From: Chaenocephalus aceratus
Lineage: Eukaryota; Chordata; Actinopteri; Perciformes; Channichthyidae
DNA: 64,000 nt
Reading direction: 5' to 3'
NCBI GenBank assembly: GCA_023974075.1
Contig: CM043791.1
Location: forward strand, 6,143,912-6,207,911
This document shows, one piece after another, positions 18,101 to 28,755 of the stretch. The notes below the pieces were generated by a model. It had not been told where the DNA came from. It worked only from the letters and a program-made list of their open reading frames with translations, and made no database searches. The first letter of the stretch is position 1; each line of letters begins with the position of its first letter. A program made the position numbers and the translations under genes.

Positions 18101-21100
18101 TATCAGAGGTCATGTGTTTGCTACCCGCCACTCTGTGTTCACGAGTAATTACAGTCAAAAGGGGCTGGATTGTAAATGTTTTTTTGATTGTTTGGGCTTT
18201 TGAGTTAAGTGCATGACGAGGTCACCACTAAGGGTGTGTGTTTGTGTGTGTATAGCTGCGTGTGGCGGGCTCCAGGGCGATGACAGCACCATCAGGAGCA
18301 GCTACAGGCTCCTGGGGGCCCTGTCCCTGCTGCAGTCCCTCATCACTGTGAGTCTGCAGCTCAACAACTACAGGAAGAAGCAGAGAGCCCGGCAGGAGTG
18401 GCAGCTCCACAGAAAAACCTCAGGTACGCACAGAGAACACACACTCTCAGAGGAACACACACTCTCAGAGAACACACACTGCCAGAGAACACACACTCAG
18501 AGAAACACACACTGCCAGAGAACACACACTCTCAGAGAACACACACTCTCGAAACCTGCATTCAAGCGACTCGTCTTTAATCTGAAGCTCGTCTTCAGTG
18601 AGAGGTGTTGCTACTTACTCAATTCGTTACTGAGTTCTTCTTCAAATCAATCAAACCTGGCCAATAATTGTTCATATTTCCTGCAGCACAGTTCTGGCAA
18701 TTGTTGTTTGTTTTCTTATAAACAATATATTTATTGACTTTCCTTAATTTCTACAAACTCTCTAATGACACAACCAACACATAACGAATAACATATCTGA
18801 TCTCTCTCACGGGAACTAACTCAAATACGACTTTAAAGGGGAAATATTCTGTTCACCTTCAGCTTCATAATTAGTGTGTTGTGTCTCTACTGTGACTACT
18901 ATGTCTGCATGCTTTAAGGTTGAAAAGGTGGGCCAGAGCGCAGTCTGCTCTGATTGGTTCGCTGGCTCTGCTGTGAAAGCAAAGGGAAAGCCCAAGAGCA
19001 TAATAGGGTAGTAATATGTTTGACATCATATAATGTGCGGCTGTGGCTCAATGGGTTGGTGTGCTGGTCTTCGGATGAGTGGAGCACTGGTTCAATCCCT
19101 GCTGCAGTCAAGCATGTCGTTGTGTCCCTGGGCAAGACACTTCACCCCACTTTGCTCCTGTGGGGGATTGCCCACAGTGTGTTGTAAGTCACATGAGACT
19201 TACAACACATGTCATCACATGTCATGTAATATCATCATTTACTAGCAGCAGTCGTTAGATTTCTACTTAGCAAACCTCAAATCAAAGACACGCCATATCT
19301 AAGTGTCGGTTAGATCCATTGGATGTAATATTGTAGACGAGTATTGTGAGTTTCCAGGTGATGAGTCGCGGGACCTGCTTTGGTTCCACGTGGTTGACAT
19401 AAAGGGGACGGCGAGGAGCTGGAACAGTGCCTGGTTAGGGGATACTTGTTTTCTAAACCGGATTGCTTTGGATGTGGCACATATGGATATATTCTTGTCA
19501 TAATTCCACATATCTTCCCATGTCAACTAACTGATAGTATGGTAACATTTAGTTGAAAGAATTTAGTTACACAACTCTTATTAGGTCTTAAGTGAACTAT
19601 TAACACAATTGAGAATGCTGATTGTACTCCATGAAAGGAAGATGTCTCCCGTAGAATCCCCATGTGTATATCAGCGCCTCGCCCAGGCTACCTTGAACTC
19701 TTGAAGACAAAACACGAAACTTTTATGGTGTTTTTCTTCAAGAATTCATTGGGTGAGTTATTGATTAAAAAAAAACATCTGGGGGGTGAAGTATTTCTTT
19801 TGAATTGAAACTTTATATAGAGTGTGTGCTGCAGTCAACATTGTAAAAACTCTGATGCTGAACTTTTTGTCTGCAGTCCTCAGCACACACACAGCGGGGG
19901 GGCACCCCAGGGGGCCAGCTGTATGCTCTGCCTGGAGGAGCGCAGACACTCCACCTCCACGCCCTGCGGACACCTCTTCTGCTGGGAGGTGCATTACCGA
20001 GTGGTGCGGCACCAAGGTCAGCTGCAGCACCCACTCTCAAAGCACTTCTCACTCTGTAGTGTCTCAAGTCAGAATCAGAACAGAAGCGTATTACCAAGTA
20101 GGTAATTACCAATGATGCATACAAAGACAAACATAGAAGAATATGGTTTATTTTTTAAAGACAGGAGCAAAATAAAGTAACTATTATAAAAGCTATTTCA
20201 AGACTATTGTAAACTATTTGAAAATTAAGGACCATATTTACACAAAATATAAATATGTAGGAACCGAGTACAGTAAAATGAAAATAGCACAAATACTATG
20301 AACAAAAGAAAGCGATGCAAGTTTAAAAAGAGTTGGTGTGCAACTTGTTAAAAGCGTTGTGCAGGATTTACAGTATTTAGTACTCGCAGTATGATGTTCC
20401 CACGATGTGCATTAGTGTAATGTTACTCTGGGCTGGACAGTAGTCGGTAGGGGGGGGGCCGGGCCTGGCTGATGAGGCCGGTAGCAGAGGGGAAGAAAGT
20501 GTTCAGGTGGAGAGAGGTTCTGGTCCTGATGGAGCGCAGCTTTCTGTCCAACTCTATTCTGCCCCCAAAACATGTATCACAAGGTGCGCAGAGTGTGTCA
20601 TCTTGTTCTCAGAGCGCACTGACAAGTGTGAGAAGGACGCAACAAGCACATTACTTTGAAAGGGATCACATTTCAAGCTTTCTGGACGATGCATTGAACG
20701 CTAACCTTTTTTTCTTCACTTCAATTCGCTGACACTCCAAACCAATGAAGATGATCATTTCCAACGTGCCTGAAAGCTACGTGCTTCAAACTGAAGTGAG
20801 ACTGTGTTTATCGGCCAAGGTGCAGTCGACACAGCTGGCTTTTCAGCTTGCGATGGAAGATTTGTAGACTTTCTGTTGCCCTGGTAACAATGGGTAGCTC
20901 GTTCTACCATGTTGGAGCCAAGATAGTGGACAGTGTGTTTTACAGCCGAGGGGCTCGATTGGCTGTTGCAGAGTGAAGCGCACGTGCTGGAGTGTTTGGT
21001 TTAACCATGTCCTGGATGAAGGAAGACTGGATCCCCTCGCAGCACGGTGGGCCAGCACCAGTGCCTTGAAGTGGGTTCAGGCAGCGGAGGAGGGGGGTAG

Positions 21101-24100
21101 TGTGGGAGAATTCTGGGAAGGGTGCAAACCGGTTGGGCTCCTGCATTCTGACTTAGCTGCAGAGTTGGGATGCAGGAAGTCCAGAGCTGTGACAGTGAGA
21201 GGACAGGAGCCTGGATCAACACATACAGTCGGTCACCGTCTCAGTCAGTTCATGTGTCGTAGAGTGCATCTGTACGAGTGGGTTGGAGCAGTGATGTTAG
21301 AAGGGAAGTTCAGCTGGTCGTCCAGGGTCACACCCAGAGTCCTTTGCAGTCTGACTCTACAGAGGTGCTGATGAAAGGTCATGGATGGAAGAGTCCTTAC
21401 CTGGAAGAAGAGTAGCTCCGTCTTGTCTAGGTTAGATAAGCAGAGCTTCCTTTTTCATGTATTGTTGAGATTCCTCTTGTGGCTGCTGATGAAGTCAATT
21501 GAGGACACCAGACTTTGTCACCCTGCGTGGCCACGCCCCCTCTGATCACGGTAACACTGAAACTGCCGGGCAGCAGCAGAAAGTTCCACACTTCCCCCTT
21601 TAATCATTGACATTAAGTGGTCTATAAATGCCCCAAAAGTCAGAGGCAATCAAAAGCACTTCCTCTCTTAGTTTAAAACAATAACTAAATGTAATCCAAA
21701 AACACATTAAGACAGGAAGCCTCAAACAGAAGAGCCATTCAACCCTGACATAGTTAACAGTGCTTTCTAGCAGTTAAAAGGAACATCTGTCTTTCTTCTA
21801 ACCAGAGCACAGAGCCATGTTGAAAACATCACATCATCCTTATGTTCTGTCGTTCTTCAGCCAACACTCACTGAGGCTGCGGCCGCACGAGGACGAAAAC
21901 GGCTAAACGCGTAGGATTAACGCAATCACAAACAAGCTTCCGTCCACACGCAATAGTTATCCGGATAGTGTCTGTCCACCGAGACCGCTCCGTTTAGCTC
22001 CAACCGCTGGAGAAGCTGCAGTACATATGCCGAGCCTGTACGTGGCGCTGTAACTTCCTCCACAAAAGCAGCGAAGAAGCATGGTTGTCATGGTTGCCCT
22101 TCTGTTTATTCTCCGCGGTGGGGGCCGAGGGAACCGGGCAGAGTTTTTCGCCAGTCAACGTGTATTAAAGTTTAAATCTTCCGGACAAAATGATAAAAGT
22201 GCCGGTCAAAGGTCTTCTTTGTTATTTATTGAGCTTTAAAACAAATGAATAACGACTCTATATAATATAATAAATAAAATACACGGAGCCTCTCTTTTTC
22301 CTCCTCCCTCTCTTCGGACAGCGTCAGTGTCCTGTCTCATGCAGCAGCTGATCCAGTAATGAGTGACCCGGCCGACAGTAAAAATAAACATATTTATAAC
22401 TAGTTTTAGGGAGTTTGAGAGGTAATTAAAATAGCTAAGGGCGATGATCTGACTTGAAGTGTGTGTTTTGCTGCAGCGGGAGGAGCTGCAGGTGAGCAGA
22501 GCTGCGTGTCTCCGTCCTGTCAGATTAGACTTCACTCGCGAGAGAAGATAAATAATCTGAATTCAGGGTGCAGTTTACTTTGACGCGGGGGTGAGCAGCA
22601 GAGGTGGGGAGAGGCGGGGCTATTGCCTCATCATTATTGCTGTAGATGTTGCACAAACAACTGTAGCATGGTCAATAGCGTCCGGAGCACGATAGCAACT
22701 CTGCGATCCGCCATTGTTGTTGTTATTGGTGGCGAAACACGTCAGCAATGGCGCGGGGTAAGCGGAGGTGAGCAGAAGAGGTGGGGAGAAGCGGGGCTAT
22801 TGCGCAATCACTATCAGTGATCTGAAAATGTTCGGATAGGGCGTACACACGGAGCCGTTGGACCCCCCAGAGAGTTGCGTATGCCGTTCTATCCACCTTG
22901 GGACCCGTTATCGTTTCCTCAGTCGTTTAGTGCCGTATTCGGTCGTCCTCGTGTGGCCGCAGCCTCAGATCAACATCACCAGCAGCACGTTACCTCTGAA
23001 TTAGCAAGTGACCAAACGTTCAAATGAAACATGTCTGTGTTCTGGTGAATGTGCCTCCACCAGCTGCCGCTTGTGTTCAGCCAAATAAGAAACAGTGATC
23101 GAGCCCATCGTGATATCAAAACCTTACAATCCAACATGTGATGCTTCTCATAGCAATGCTTCAGGTTCCTGGCACGTGGCACAGTCCACATGACTCAGAG
23201 CTGCACTGCTCTCCAAACCACTCTGCCTTTGTTTTTCTGCAGATAATTAAAGATAAAACCTGAAGTGAAGTAAATGTCAGTTTATTATACAAAATACAAA
23301 TGGCGGGTTGAAGTTGACTTGGCATTGATTAAACTACACCAAATATATGAAGGTTAAAAACTCATTTGTGATGTGTGTTGGCAGGAAGTGGAGTGGTGGA
23401 GGGTTGCCGGGGGCTCTGGGAGGGTCACCTGACGTGCTGATGGGGGTCGCACCGTCCACTGATTAAAGCTTTCATTTTTAACCATCAGGAACATGTGCTT
23501 TATTCTAGAGACTGCCGCTGCCACGGTGTGCACGTGTATCATTGCACAGCTTCAGGTCGGCTCTGTTTGCTAGCAGGCAGCTGCTGATGAAGCTCTGTTT
23601 AAGGGACTACATTATGTGCAGTCATATCACTCCACAGAAAGAAGTCCATTTAACTTCATCTGATCAACAAACATCACTTTTCTTCATCAGTAAAAAAGCG
23701 CTTTTTGAAAGAATGAGCGCCTCTCCACACTGTCCCTCTCTACACTGTCCCTCTCTACGCACTGTCCCTCTCTACACTGTCCCTCTCTACACTGTCCCTC
23801 TCTACACTGTCCCTCTCTACACTGTCCCTCTCTACACTGTCCCTCTCTACACTGTCCCTCTCTACACACCGGCCCTCACACTGTCCCTCTCTACACCGTC
23901 CCTCTCTACACTGTCCCTCTCTACACACTGTCCCTCTCTACACACTGTCCCTCTCTACACTGTCCCTCTCTACACTGTCCCTCTCTACACCGTCCCTCTC
24001 TACAACCGTCCCTCTCTACACACTGTCCCTCTACACTCTTCACCCTCTCTACACTGTCCCTCTCTACACTGTCCCTCTCTACACACCGTCCCTCTCTACA

Positions 24101-26437
24101 CCGTCCCTCTCTACACTGTCCCTCTCTACACACTGTCCCTCTCTACACTGTCCCTCTCTACACACTGTCCCTCTCTACACTGTCCCTCTCTACACACTGT
24201 CCTCTCTACACTGTCCCTCTCTACACACACTGTCCCTCTCTACACTGTCCCTCTCTACACACTGTCCCTCTCTACACTGTCCCTCTCTACACGTCCCTCT
24301 ACACCGTCCCTCTCTACACCTCACACCGTCCCTCTCTACACACTGTCCCTCTCTACACGTCCCTCTCTACACCGTCCCACTCTACACCGTCCCTCTCTAC
24401 ACACTGTCCCTCTCTACACTGTCCCTCTCTACACCGTCCCTCTCTACACCGTCCCCTCTACACACTGTCCCTCTCTACACTGTCCCTCTCTACACCGTCC
24501 CTCTCTACACACTGTCCCTCTCTACACTGTCCCTCTCTACGCACTGTCCCTCTCTACGCACTGTCCCTCTCTACACACTGTCCCTCTCTACACTGTCCCT
24601 CTCTACGCACTGTCCCTCTCTACACTGTCCCTCTCTACACACTGTCCCTCTCTACACTGTCCCTCTCTACACTGTCCCTCTCTACGCACTGTCCCTCTCT
24701 ACACTGTCCCTCTCTACACACTGTCCCTCTCTACACTGTCCCTCTCTACACTATCCCTCTCTACGCACTGTCCCTCTCTACGCACTGTCCCTCTCTACGC
24801 ACTGTCCCTCTCTACGCACTGTCCCTCTCTACGCACTGTCCCTCTCTACACACTGTCCCTCTCTACACTGTCCCTCTCTACACTGTCCCTCTCTACGCAC
24901 TGTCCCTCTCTACACCGTCCCTCTCTCTACACTGTCCCTCTCTACACCGTCCCTCTCTACACCGTCCCTCTCTACACACTGTCCCTCTCTACACTGTCCC
25001 TCTCTACACTGTCCCTCTCTACACCGTCCCTCTCTACACACTGTCCCTCTCTACACTGTCCCTCTCTACACTGTCCCTCTCTACACCGTCCCTCTCTACA
25101 CACTGTCCCTCTCTACACTGTCCCTCTCTACACTGTCCCTCTCTACACTGTCCCTCTCTACGCACTGTCCCTCTCTACGCACTGTCCCTCTCTACACCGT
25201 CCCTCTCTACACACTGTCCCTCTCTACACTGTCCCTCTCTACGCACTGTCCCTCTCTACACTGTCCCTCTCTACACTGTCCCTCTCTACACACTGTCCCT
25301 CTCTACACTGTCCCTCTCTACACACTGTCCCTCTCTACACTGTCCCTCTCTACGCACTGTCCCTCTCTACGCACTGTCCCTCTCTACACTGTCCCTCTCT
25401 ACACACTGTCCCTCTCTACACTGTCCCTCTCTACGCACTGTCCCTCTCTACACACTGTCCCTCTCTACACTGTCCCTCTCTACGCACTGTCCCTCTCTAC
25501 ACACTGTCCCTCTCTACACTGTCCCTCTCTACACTGTCCCTCTCTACGCACTGTCCCTCTCTCCGCACTGTCCCTCTCTACGCACTGTCCCTCTCTCTAC
25601 GCACTGTCCCTCTCTACGCACTGTCCCTCTCTACGCACTGTCCCTCTCTACGCACTGTCCCTCTACGCACTGTCCCTCTCTCTACGCACTGTCCCTCTCT
25701 CTACGCACTGTCCCTCTCTACGCACTGTCCCCCTCTCTACGCACTGTCCCCCTCTCTACGCACTGTCCCCCTCTCTACGCACTGTCCCTCTCTACACGGT
25801 CCCTCTCTCTACACTGTCCCTCTCTACGCACTGTCCCTCTCTCTACACTGTCCCCCTCTCTACACTGTCCCCCTCTCTACACTGTCCCCCTCTCTACACA
25901 CTGTCCCTCTCTCTACACAGTCCCTCTCTACACACTGCCCCTCTCTCTACACTGTCCCCCTCTCTACACTGTCCCCCTCTCTACACAGTCCCTCTCTACA
26001 CACTGTCCCTCTCTACACGCACTGTCCCTCTTTACACACTGCCCCTCTCTCTACACTGTCCCTCTCTCTACACTGTCCCCCTCTCTACACAGTCCCTCTC
26101 TACACAGTCCCTCTCTACACACTGTCCCTCTCTACACGCACTGTCCCTCTCTCTACACTGTCCCCCTCTCTACACAGTCCCTCTCTACACACTGTCCCTC
26201 TCTACACTGTCCCTCTCTACACACTGTCCCTCTCTACACGCACTGTCCCTCTTTACACATTGTCCCTCTCTACACACTGCCCCTCTCTACACTGTCCCTC
26301 TCTCTACACTGTCCCTCTCTACGCACTGTCCCTCTCTACACACTGATTGTTGTTTCTCCCTCCCACAGGCGGAGTGCCCCCTGTGTCGGGAGAAGTTCGA
26401 GCCCCACAGACTGGTGTACCTGAGGAACTGCAGCTAG
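12119..26437 (+). CDS. pex10: Peroxisome biogenesis factor 10 (RING E3 ligase)
   Basis: Peroxisomal membrane RING-finger protein that, with PEX2 and PEX12, ubiquitinates the import receptor PEX5. Six coding exons by GT-AG sites: 12119-12230, 15618-15697, 15975-16364, 18256-18423, 19877-20016, 26369-26437 (TAG). Recognised by Q-K-D-E-Y-Y near the N-terminus, [34 protein letters not shown], and a C-terminal C3HC4 RING ([13 protein letters not shown], then E-C-P-L-C-R-E-K-F in the last exon). Expected length is about 320 residues, close to the usual 320-330. The ATG sits in CTCACCATGC and exon 1 ends in phase 1. As written the frame breaks six times: one-base losses near 15621, 16050, 16272, 18268 and in the G run 19896-19902, and one extra G near 19988. 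Identity is very secure; intactness is not. Exon 4 is followed at once by a short minisatellite, and the last intron by a long one. Confidence 0.93.
13190..13640. repeat. Dispersed repeat, second copy at 37236-37385
   Basis: The motif G-rich stem, then AGAAGATTTTTTTAAATG, then a GAAGTT..GCATCAATCT..TGTGCAC..TTGAG run recurs at 37236-37385. After removing the hAT at 13282-13576 the two copies align through 'GGATACA..CTCTCAACAC'. A related G/C-rich hairpin core (CCCCCAGGAGATTTTTT) also occurs at about 3105. Confidence 0.65.
13282..13576. mobile_element. Non-autonomous hAT (MITE), 295 bp
   Basis: The inverted ends TAGGGCTGCTC (13282) and GAGCAGCCCTA (ending 13576) are perfect over 11 bp. They are flanked by the perfect 8-bp duplication CTTTGAGC (13274-13281 and 13577-13584). 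The AT-rich interior contains many ATCG words in alternating orientation, typical of this fish family. Confidence 0.9.
17307..18082 (-). mobile_element. Internally deleted hAT-Ac element in PEX10 intron 3
   Basis: The left terminus TAGGGATGTCCCGATC (17307) and right terminus GATCGGGACATCTCTA (ending 18082) are near-perfect inverted repeats of a very common vertebrate hAT family. The interior carries only the N-terminal part of a transposase on the minus strand. I could not identify an 8-bp duplication in the flanks (AAAACATC versus GATCTGAG). Confidence 0.8.
17412..17754 (-). pseudogene. hAT transposase N-terminus with BED zinc finger
   Basis: Two overlapping minus frames (17527-17754 then 17412-17693) together encode a BED-type finger: C-N-V-C-K-A-E-V, then a gap, [11 protein letters not shown] (Cx2C and Hx4H), followed by the linker ending [14 protein letters not shown] that precedes the catalytic domain in ZBED-like hAT proteins. 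A single-base frame change lies between the cysteine and histidine pairs. The RNase-H-like catalytic domain and dimerisation region are absent, so this cannot be an active transposase. Confidence 0.8.
18428..18552. repeat. Short minisatellite after PEX10 exon 4
   Basis: About seven variant copies of a 16-21-bp unit built from AGAGAACACACACT and CTCAG/GCCAG pieces. It begins within 5-10 bp of the exon 4 donor (GT at 18424), so it occupies the start of intron 4. Confidence 0.85.
19034..19205 (+). mobile_element. tRNA-derived SINE in PEX10 intron 4
   Basis: The head has the layout of a tRNA gene promoter: an A-box-like TGGCTCAATGGGTTGG (about 19041) and a B-box GGTTCAATCCC (about 19090), 40 bp apart. 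It is followed by GGGCAAGACACTTCACCCCA, a body segment shared by many fish SINEs. The tail merges with ACATGTCATCACATGTCATG-type sequence. The acceptor stem does not close, so it is not a functional tRNA. Confidence 0.75.
20040..20570. repeat. Degenerate retroelement-like repeat
   Basis: It starts with TCAGAATCAGAACAGAAG and contains a C/G block (20450-20560, reading GGCCTGGCTGATGAGGCCGG...GATGGAGCGCAG). I know this arrangement from antisense LINE tails in fish. No coding frame survives. Limits are approximate. Confidence 0.4.
20843..21510 (-). pseudogene. Degenerate L2-like LINE fragment, minus strand
   Basis: The minus frames resemble the last 200 residues of the LINE protein at 28756-30483: pieces reading [27 protein letters not shown] and an [13 protein letters not shown] end are degraded equivalents of its C-terminus. 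Several frameshifts. It is a second, older and 5'-truncated copy of the same family. Confidence 0.75.
21872..22967. mobile_element. TIR element in PEX10 intron 5
   Basis: The left end TGAGGCTGCGGCCGCACGAG (21872) matches the reverse complement of the right end CACGAGG/CCTCGTGTGGCCGCAGCCTCA (ending 22967) over about 25 bp, and the similarity extends inward with AAACGGC/GCCGTAT..CG words. No clear target duplication and no transposase frame, so the superfamily is not assigned. It contains an internal duplication of about 50 bp (22586-22637 and 22764-22815). Confidence 0.7.
23726..26345 (+). repeat. 2.6-kb pyrimidine-rich minisatellite in PEX10 last intron
   Basis: More than 150 tandem units of two main lengths: 15 bp (CTCTCTACACTGTCC) and 17 bp (CTCTCTACACACTGTCC or CTCTCTACGCACTGTCC). 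Variants with CCGTCC, CAGTCC or extra CT pairs become commoner toward the 3' end. Because 17 is not a multiple of three and the unit has no stop in any frame, the array gives a spurious 934-residue open frame of T-V-P-L-Y, L-S-L-S-T and H-C-P-S-L words. That frame is not a gene. The array ends about 23 bp before the final PEX10 exon. Confidence 0.97.
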
Positions 26438-26688
26438 CACACAGACTGGTGCACTGATGCGTGTTAACCCTCTCAGGAACACGTGGAGATACAACAGAAC
26501 TTTATGCCAACATTCTGCAGTTCTTTAAGTATAAACCTTTAGCTTCTTATTCTTTTTTTTATTTTCATGAACTGCCTCTTTTGTTTATTTTCCACAGAAG
26601 TTGCTGATTGAGAATAACATTGATTGTATCAGTCGAAATCGTGTAAATATAACCTTTTAATTCATTAAAAACCTTTGATTGGAATAAA
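26438..26688 (+). other. pex10: PEX10 3' UTR with poly(A) signal
   Basis: Follows the PEX10 stop at 26435-26437. The first good AATAAA hexamer is at 26683-26688. The sequence up to it has no repeat features. The real cleavage point would be some 15-25 bp further on. Confidence 0.7.
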
Positions 26689-26699
26689 ATATGGGTCAA

Positions 26700-27320
26700 A
26701 TATGTTGCTATTGCTCATGAGGTTTTTAATTAGGGTAAGACGGACATGTTTTTGAGTTGAGATGTAGTTGCCCTACGGTATTTATTATCTTAACATTCAC
26801 AGATGTTTTTAGTCTTCTTCTTTTGCTATAAAAGCTTGACTGTTGTATAATACAAGCCGTGTCGAAAGATGCGGTCACAAAACTACAGATGCATAAAGAT
26901 CAGAATGCAGGTCAACTGAGATGATGCCAAACAAATCTGCTTAATGCTGTGGCCCATTGTATCATTTATAAATACATATAACAAAATCTTTACCCTTAGA
27001 AATCAATTTAAAAAATACTATTATATAATGAACAAATATTGTGTGGTGCCTTAATTTTGCAGTTTAATGTATTACACTTGTAACTTGCGTATTATGAAAT
27101 GTGTAACAAAATAGAATTTGATGTATTGTTGAGCCGTAATGTATCAAAATGACTAAAACAAAGCCGTCCAATTACATCTGCACACACTCTTTGAATTGTG
27201 TTGCTTTCTTTTTAACTCCAACTCATATCAATGATGCAGCAAATCTTAGCATCACGTGGTAAAGTGTATAATATAACTTGGTTTTACTTAATTAGTAATT
27301 TTCTGCCAGCATTACTCTAT
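26700..27320. other. Intergenic, nothing recognised
   Basis: AT-rich sequence between the PEX10 3' end and the TIR element at 27321. No open frame, tandem repeat or known element end was seen. Confidence 0.5.
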
Positions 27321-28105
27321 TTAAAGGTCCCATGTCATGCTTTTCTGGTTCTCACCCGTCCCCTTGTGTTATGAAGGTTTTTCTGCATGTAGACGGTCTG
27401 CAGAGTCACAACCCTCAAAGTGCACCCTGTAGCGAGTAAAACTCTAACACAGAAAAGACCTGTCTGCTGCCCCAGAACGCCTCGTTGGAGATTTCTCTTT
27501 TTCCATTGTTTGCTTCCTGGGTTCTGTGACTTCCAAATGGACCAATCCGTGGAGCCGTCACGTTAAGTCCGTGGATTGGTCCAAATGGACTTCCTCACAC
27601 ACACACACACTCAATCTTTTCTCAGCTGCAGCTCCGCCGATTTCTCCTCCCTGAGACGGCGGGACGCGGTGTGTGTGTGGCATTACTATACTTGTGAGGA
27701 CCTAAATCTGTTTACACAGTCACGTGTGGGGACTTGCCTCCCTTATGGGGACAAAATGGAGGTCCCCATGAGGGGAATCATTAATTTTAGGGTGAAGACT
27801 TGGTTAGGGTTAGGTTAAGGGTAAGGGTTAGACATGTGTTGGTTATGGTTAAGGTTAGGATAAGTCTCCAGGAAATGCATGTAAGTCAATGTATGCGTGC
27901 GTGCGTGGGCTGGGTTTCGCAGACGGCCACTGGGCTCACGGGGGGGGGGCAGGAGCTCCAACAAGGCGTTTAGGACACATGCTATACAGAGATGCTGTGA
28001 GAAACCAATGTGAGTTTGGAACATTGAACAATGTAAATCTATTCTAGTAGACCTCAACAATGGAATTATGATCAGTAGAAATGGCCATGACATGGGACCT
28101 TTTAA
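27321..28105. mobile_element. TIR element flanked by TTAA, piggyBac-like
   Basis: The left end TTAAAGGTCCCATGTCATG (27321) and right end CATGACATGGGACCTTTTAA (ending 28105) are inverted repeats of at least 15 bp, each bordered by TTAA, the piggyBac target. The superfamily call rests on TTAA alone. The interior contains a (CA)n stretch at 27596-27608 and an unrelated repeat with TGTGGGGACTTGCC..GGTCCCCATGAGG and imperfect GGTTAGGG/GGTTAAGG words (27795-27860). Confidence 0.65.
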
Positions 28106-28369
28106 AAGAGGCTAAGGCGGTTTTCGATCCGTTCTGTAGCAGTTAAAAAAAATCTCTGTTTCTTAATCATAAAACCAACAGAGCCTGGGGAGGAAAGCTG
28201 GGTTAACAAAGACTGATGATAACAACCGTTCAGGTACAAGTCATCTGGTGAGGCTTTTGGTTTTTATCGTCAGCTAAAGGAAATAAACCCTGGCCCTGAA
28301 TTTGCTTTGTAGTTCAGCATCAGGTGTCACAAAAAAGTCAAATTTTTTAAAGATTTGTCTTCAAATCAA

Positions 28370-28556
28370 CATATATAAATACGCAGATGACACAACAATA
28401 ACAGGACTCATTTCAAATAATAATGAAACACAATACCTCACTCAGATCCATCAAGCAGTCACCTGGTGCTCAGAAAACAACCTCCTACTTAACACAGCAA
28501 AAATCCAAGAAATAATCATCGACTTCAGGCGAAAGCCACAGCCCAAATCACCTCTA
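28370..28556 (+). pseudogene. Rex1-like LINE, 5' piece of split element
   Basis: The frame includes K-Y-A-D-D-T-T-I-T-G-L-I (the reverse-transcriptase YADD block) followed by W-C-S-E-N-N-L-L-L-N and I-I-I-D-F-R-R, typical of Rex1/Babar elements. The coding sequence stops abruptly at 28556, where the tail of the minus-strand LINE begins. It resumes at about 33010. Everything before the YADD block is missing (5' truncation). Confidence 0.8.
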
Positions 28557-28755
28557 TCTATTACATTACATTTAGCTGACACTTTTATCCAAAGCGACTT
28601 ACAATAAGTGCGTTCGACCAACAAAATACAAACTTGAAGAAAACAGAATCATATAAGTACATCAGGCTTCATAGAGCAAAAACATTTCAAGTGCTACTCA
28701 ACTGGCTTTAGGTAAGCCAGTCCTTTGTTAGTATATAAGTGCTTTGTTAATAGTT

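Noticed and set aside
18256..18737. A 174-residue protein from 18213 to 18737
   Set aside because: It starts in intron sequence, crosses PEX10 exon 4 partly in frame, and then reads through the donor into a minisatellite. Only 18256-18423 is exon.
19034..19110. Functional tRNA gene
   Set aside because: A and B boxes are present but the acceptor and anticodon stems do not pair, and a SINE body follows.
23542..26346. A 934-residue open frame with a T-V-P-L-Y / H-C-P-S-L repeat protein
   Set aside because: It is the three-frame-open translation of a 15/17-bp minisatellite inside PEX10 intron 5. Mixed unit lengths keep changing the frame, so no stable protein repeat exists, and the reverse strand has stretches equally open.
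12119..26437. Calling PEX10 a pseudogene
   Set aside because: Introns, splice sites, start, stop and poly(A) signal are all intact and the only faults are single-base indels mostly at homopolymers, also seen in RENBP. Assembly error is the simpler reading.
27795..27860. Interstitial telomere repeat
   Set aside because: The GGTTAGGG words are irregular (GGTTAAGG, GGGTAAGG) and belong to a dispersed fish repeat with TGTGGGGACTTGCC; there is no regular TTAGGG array.
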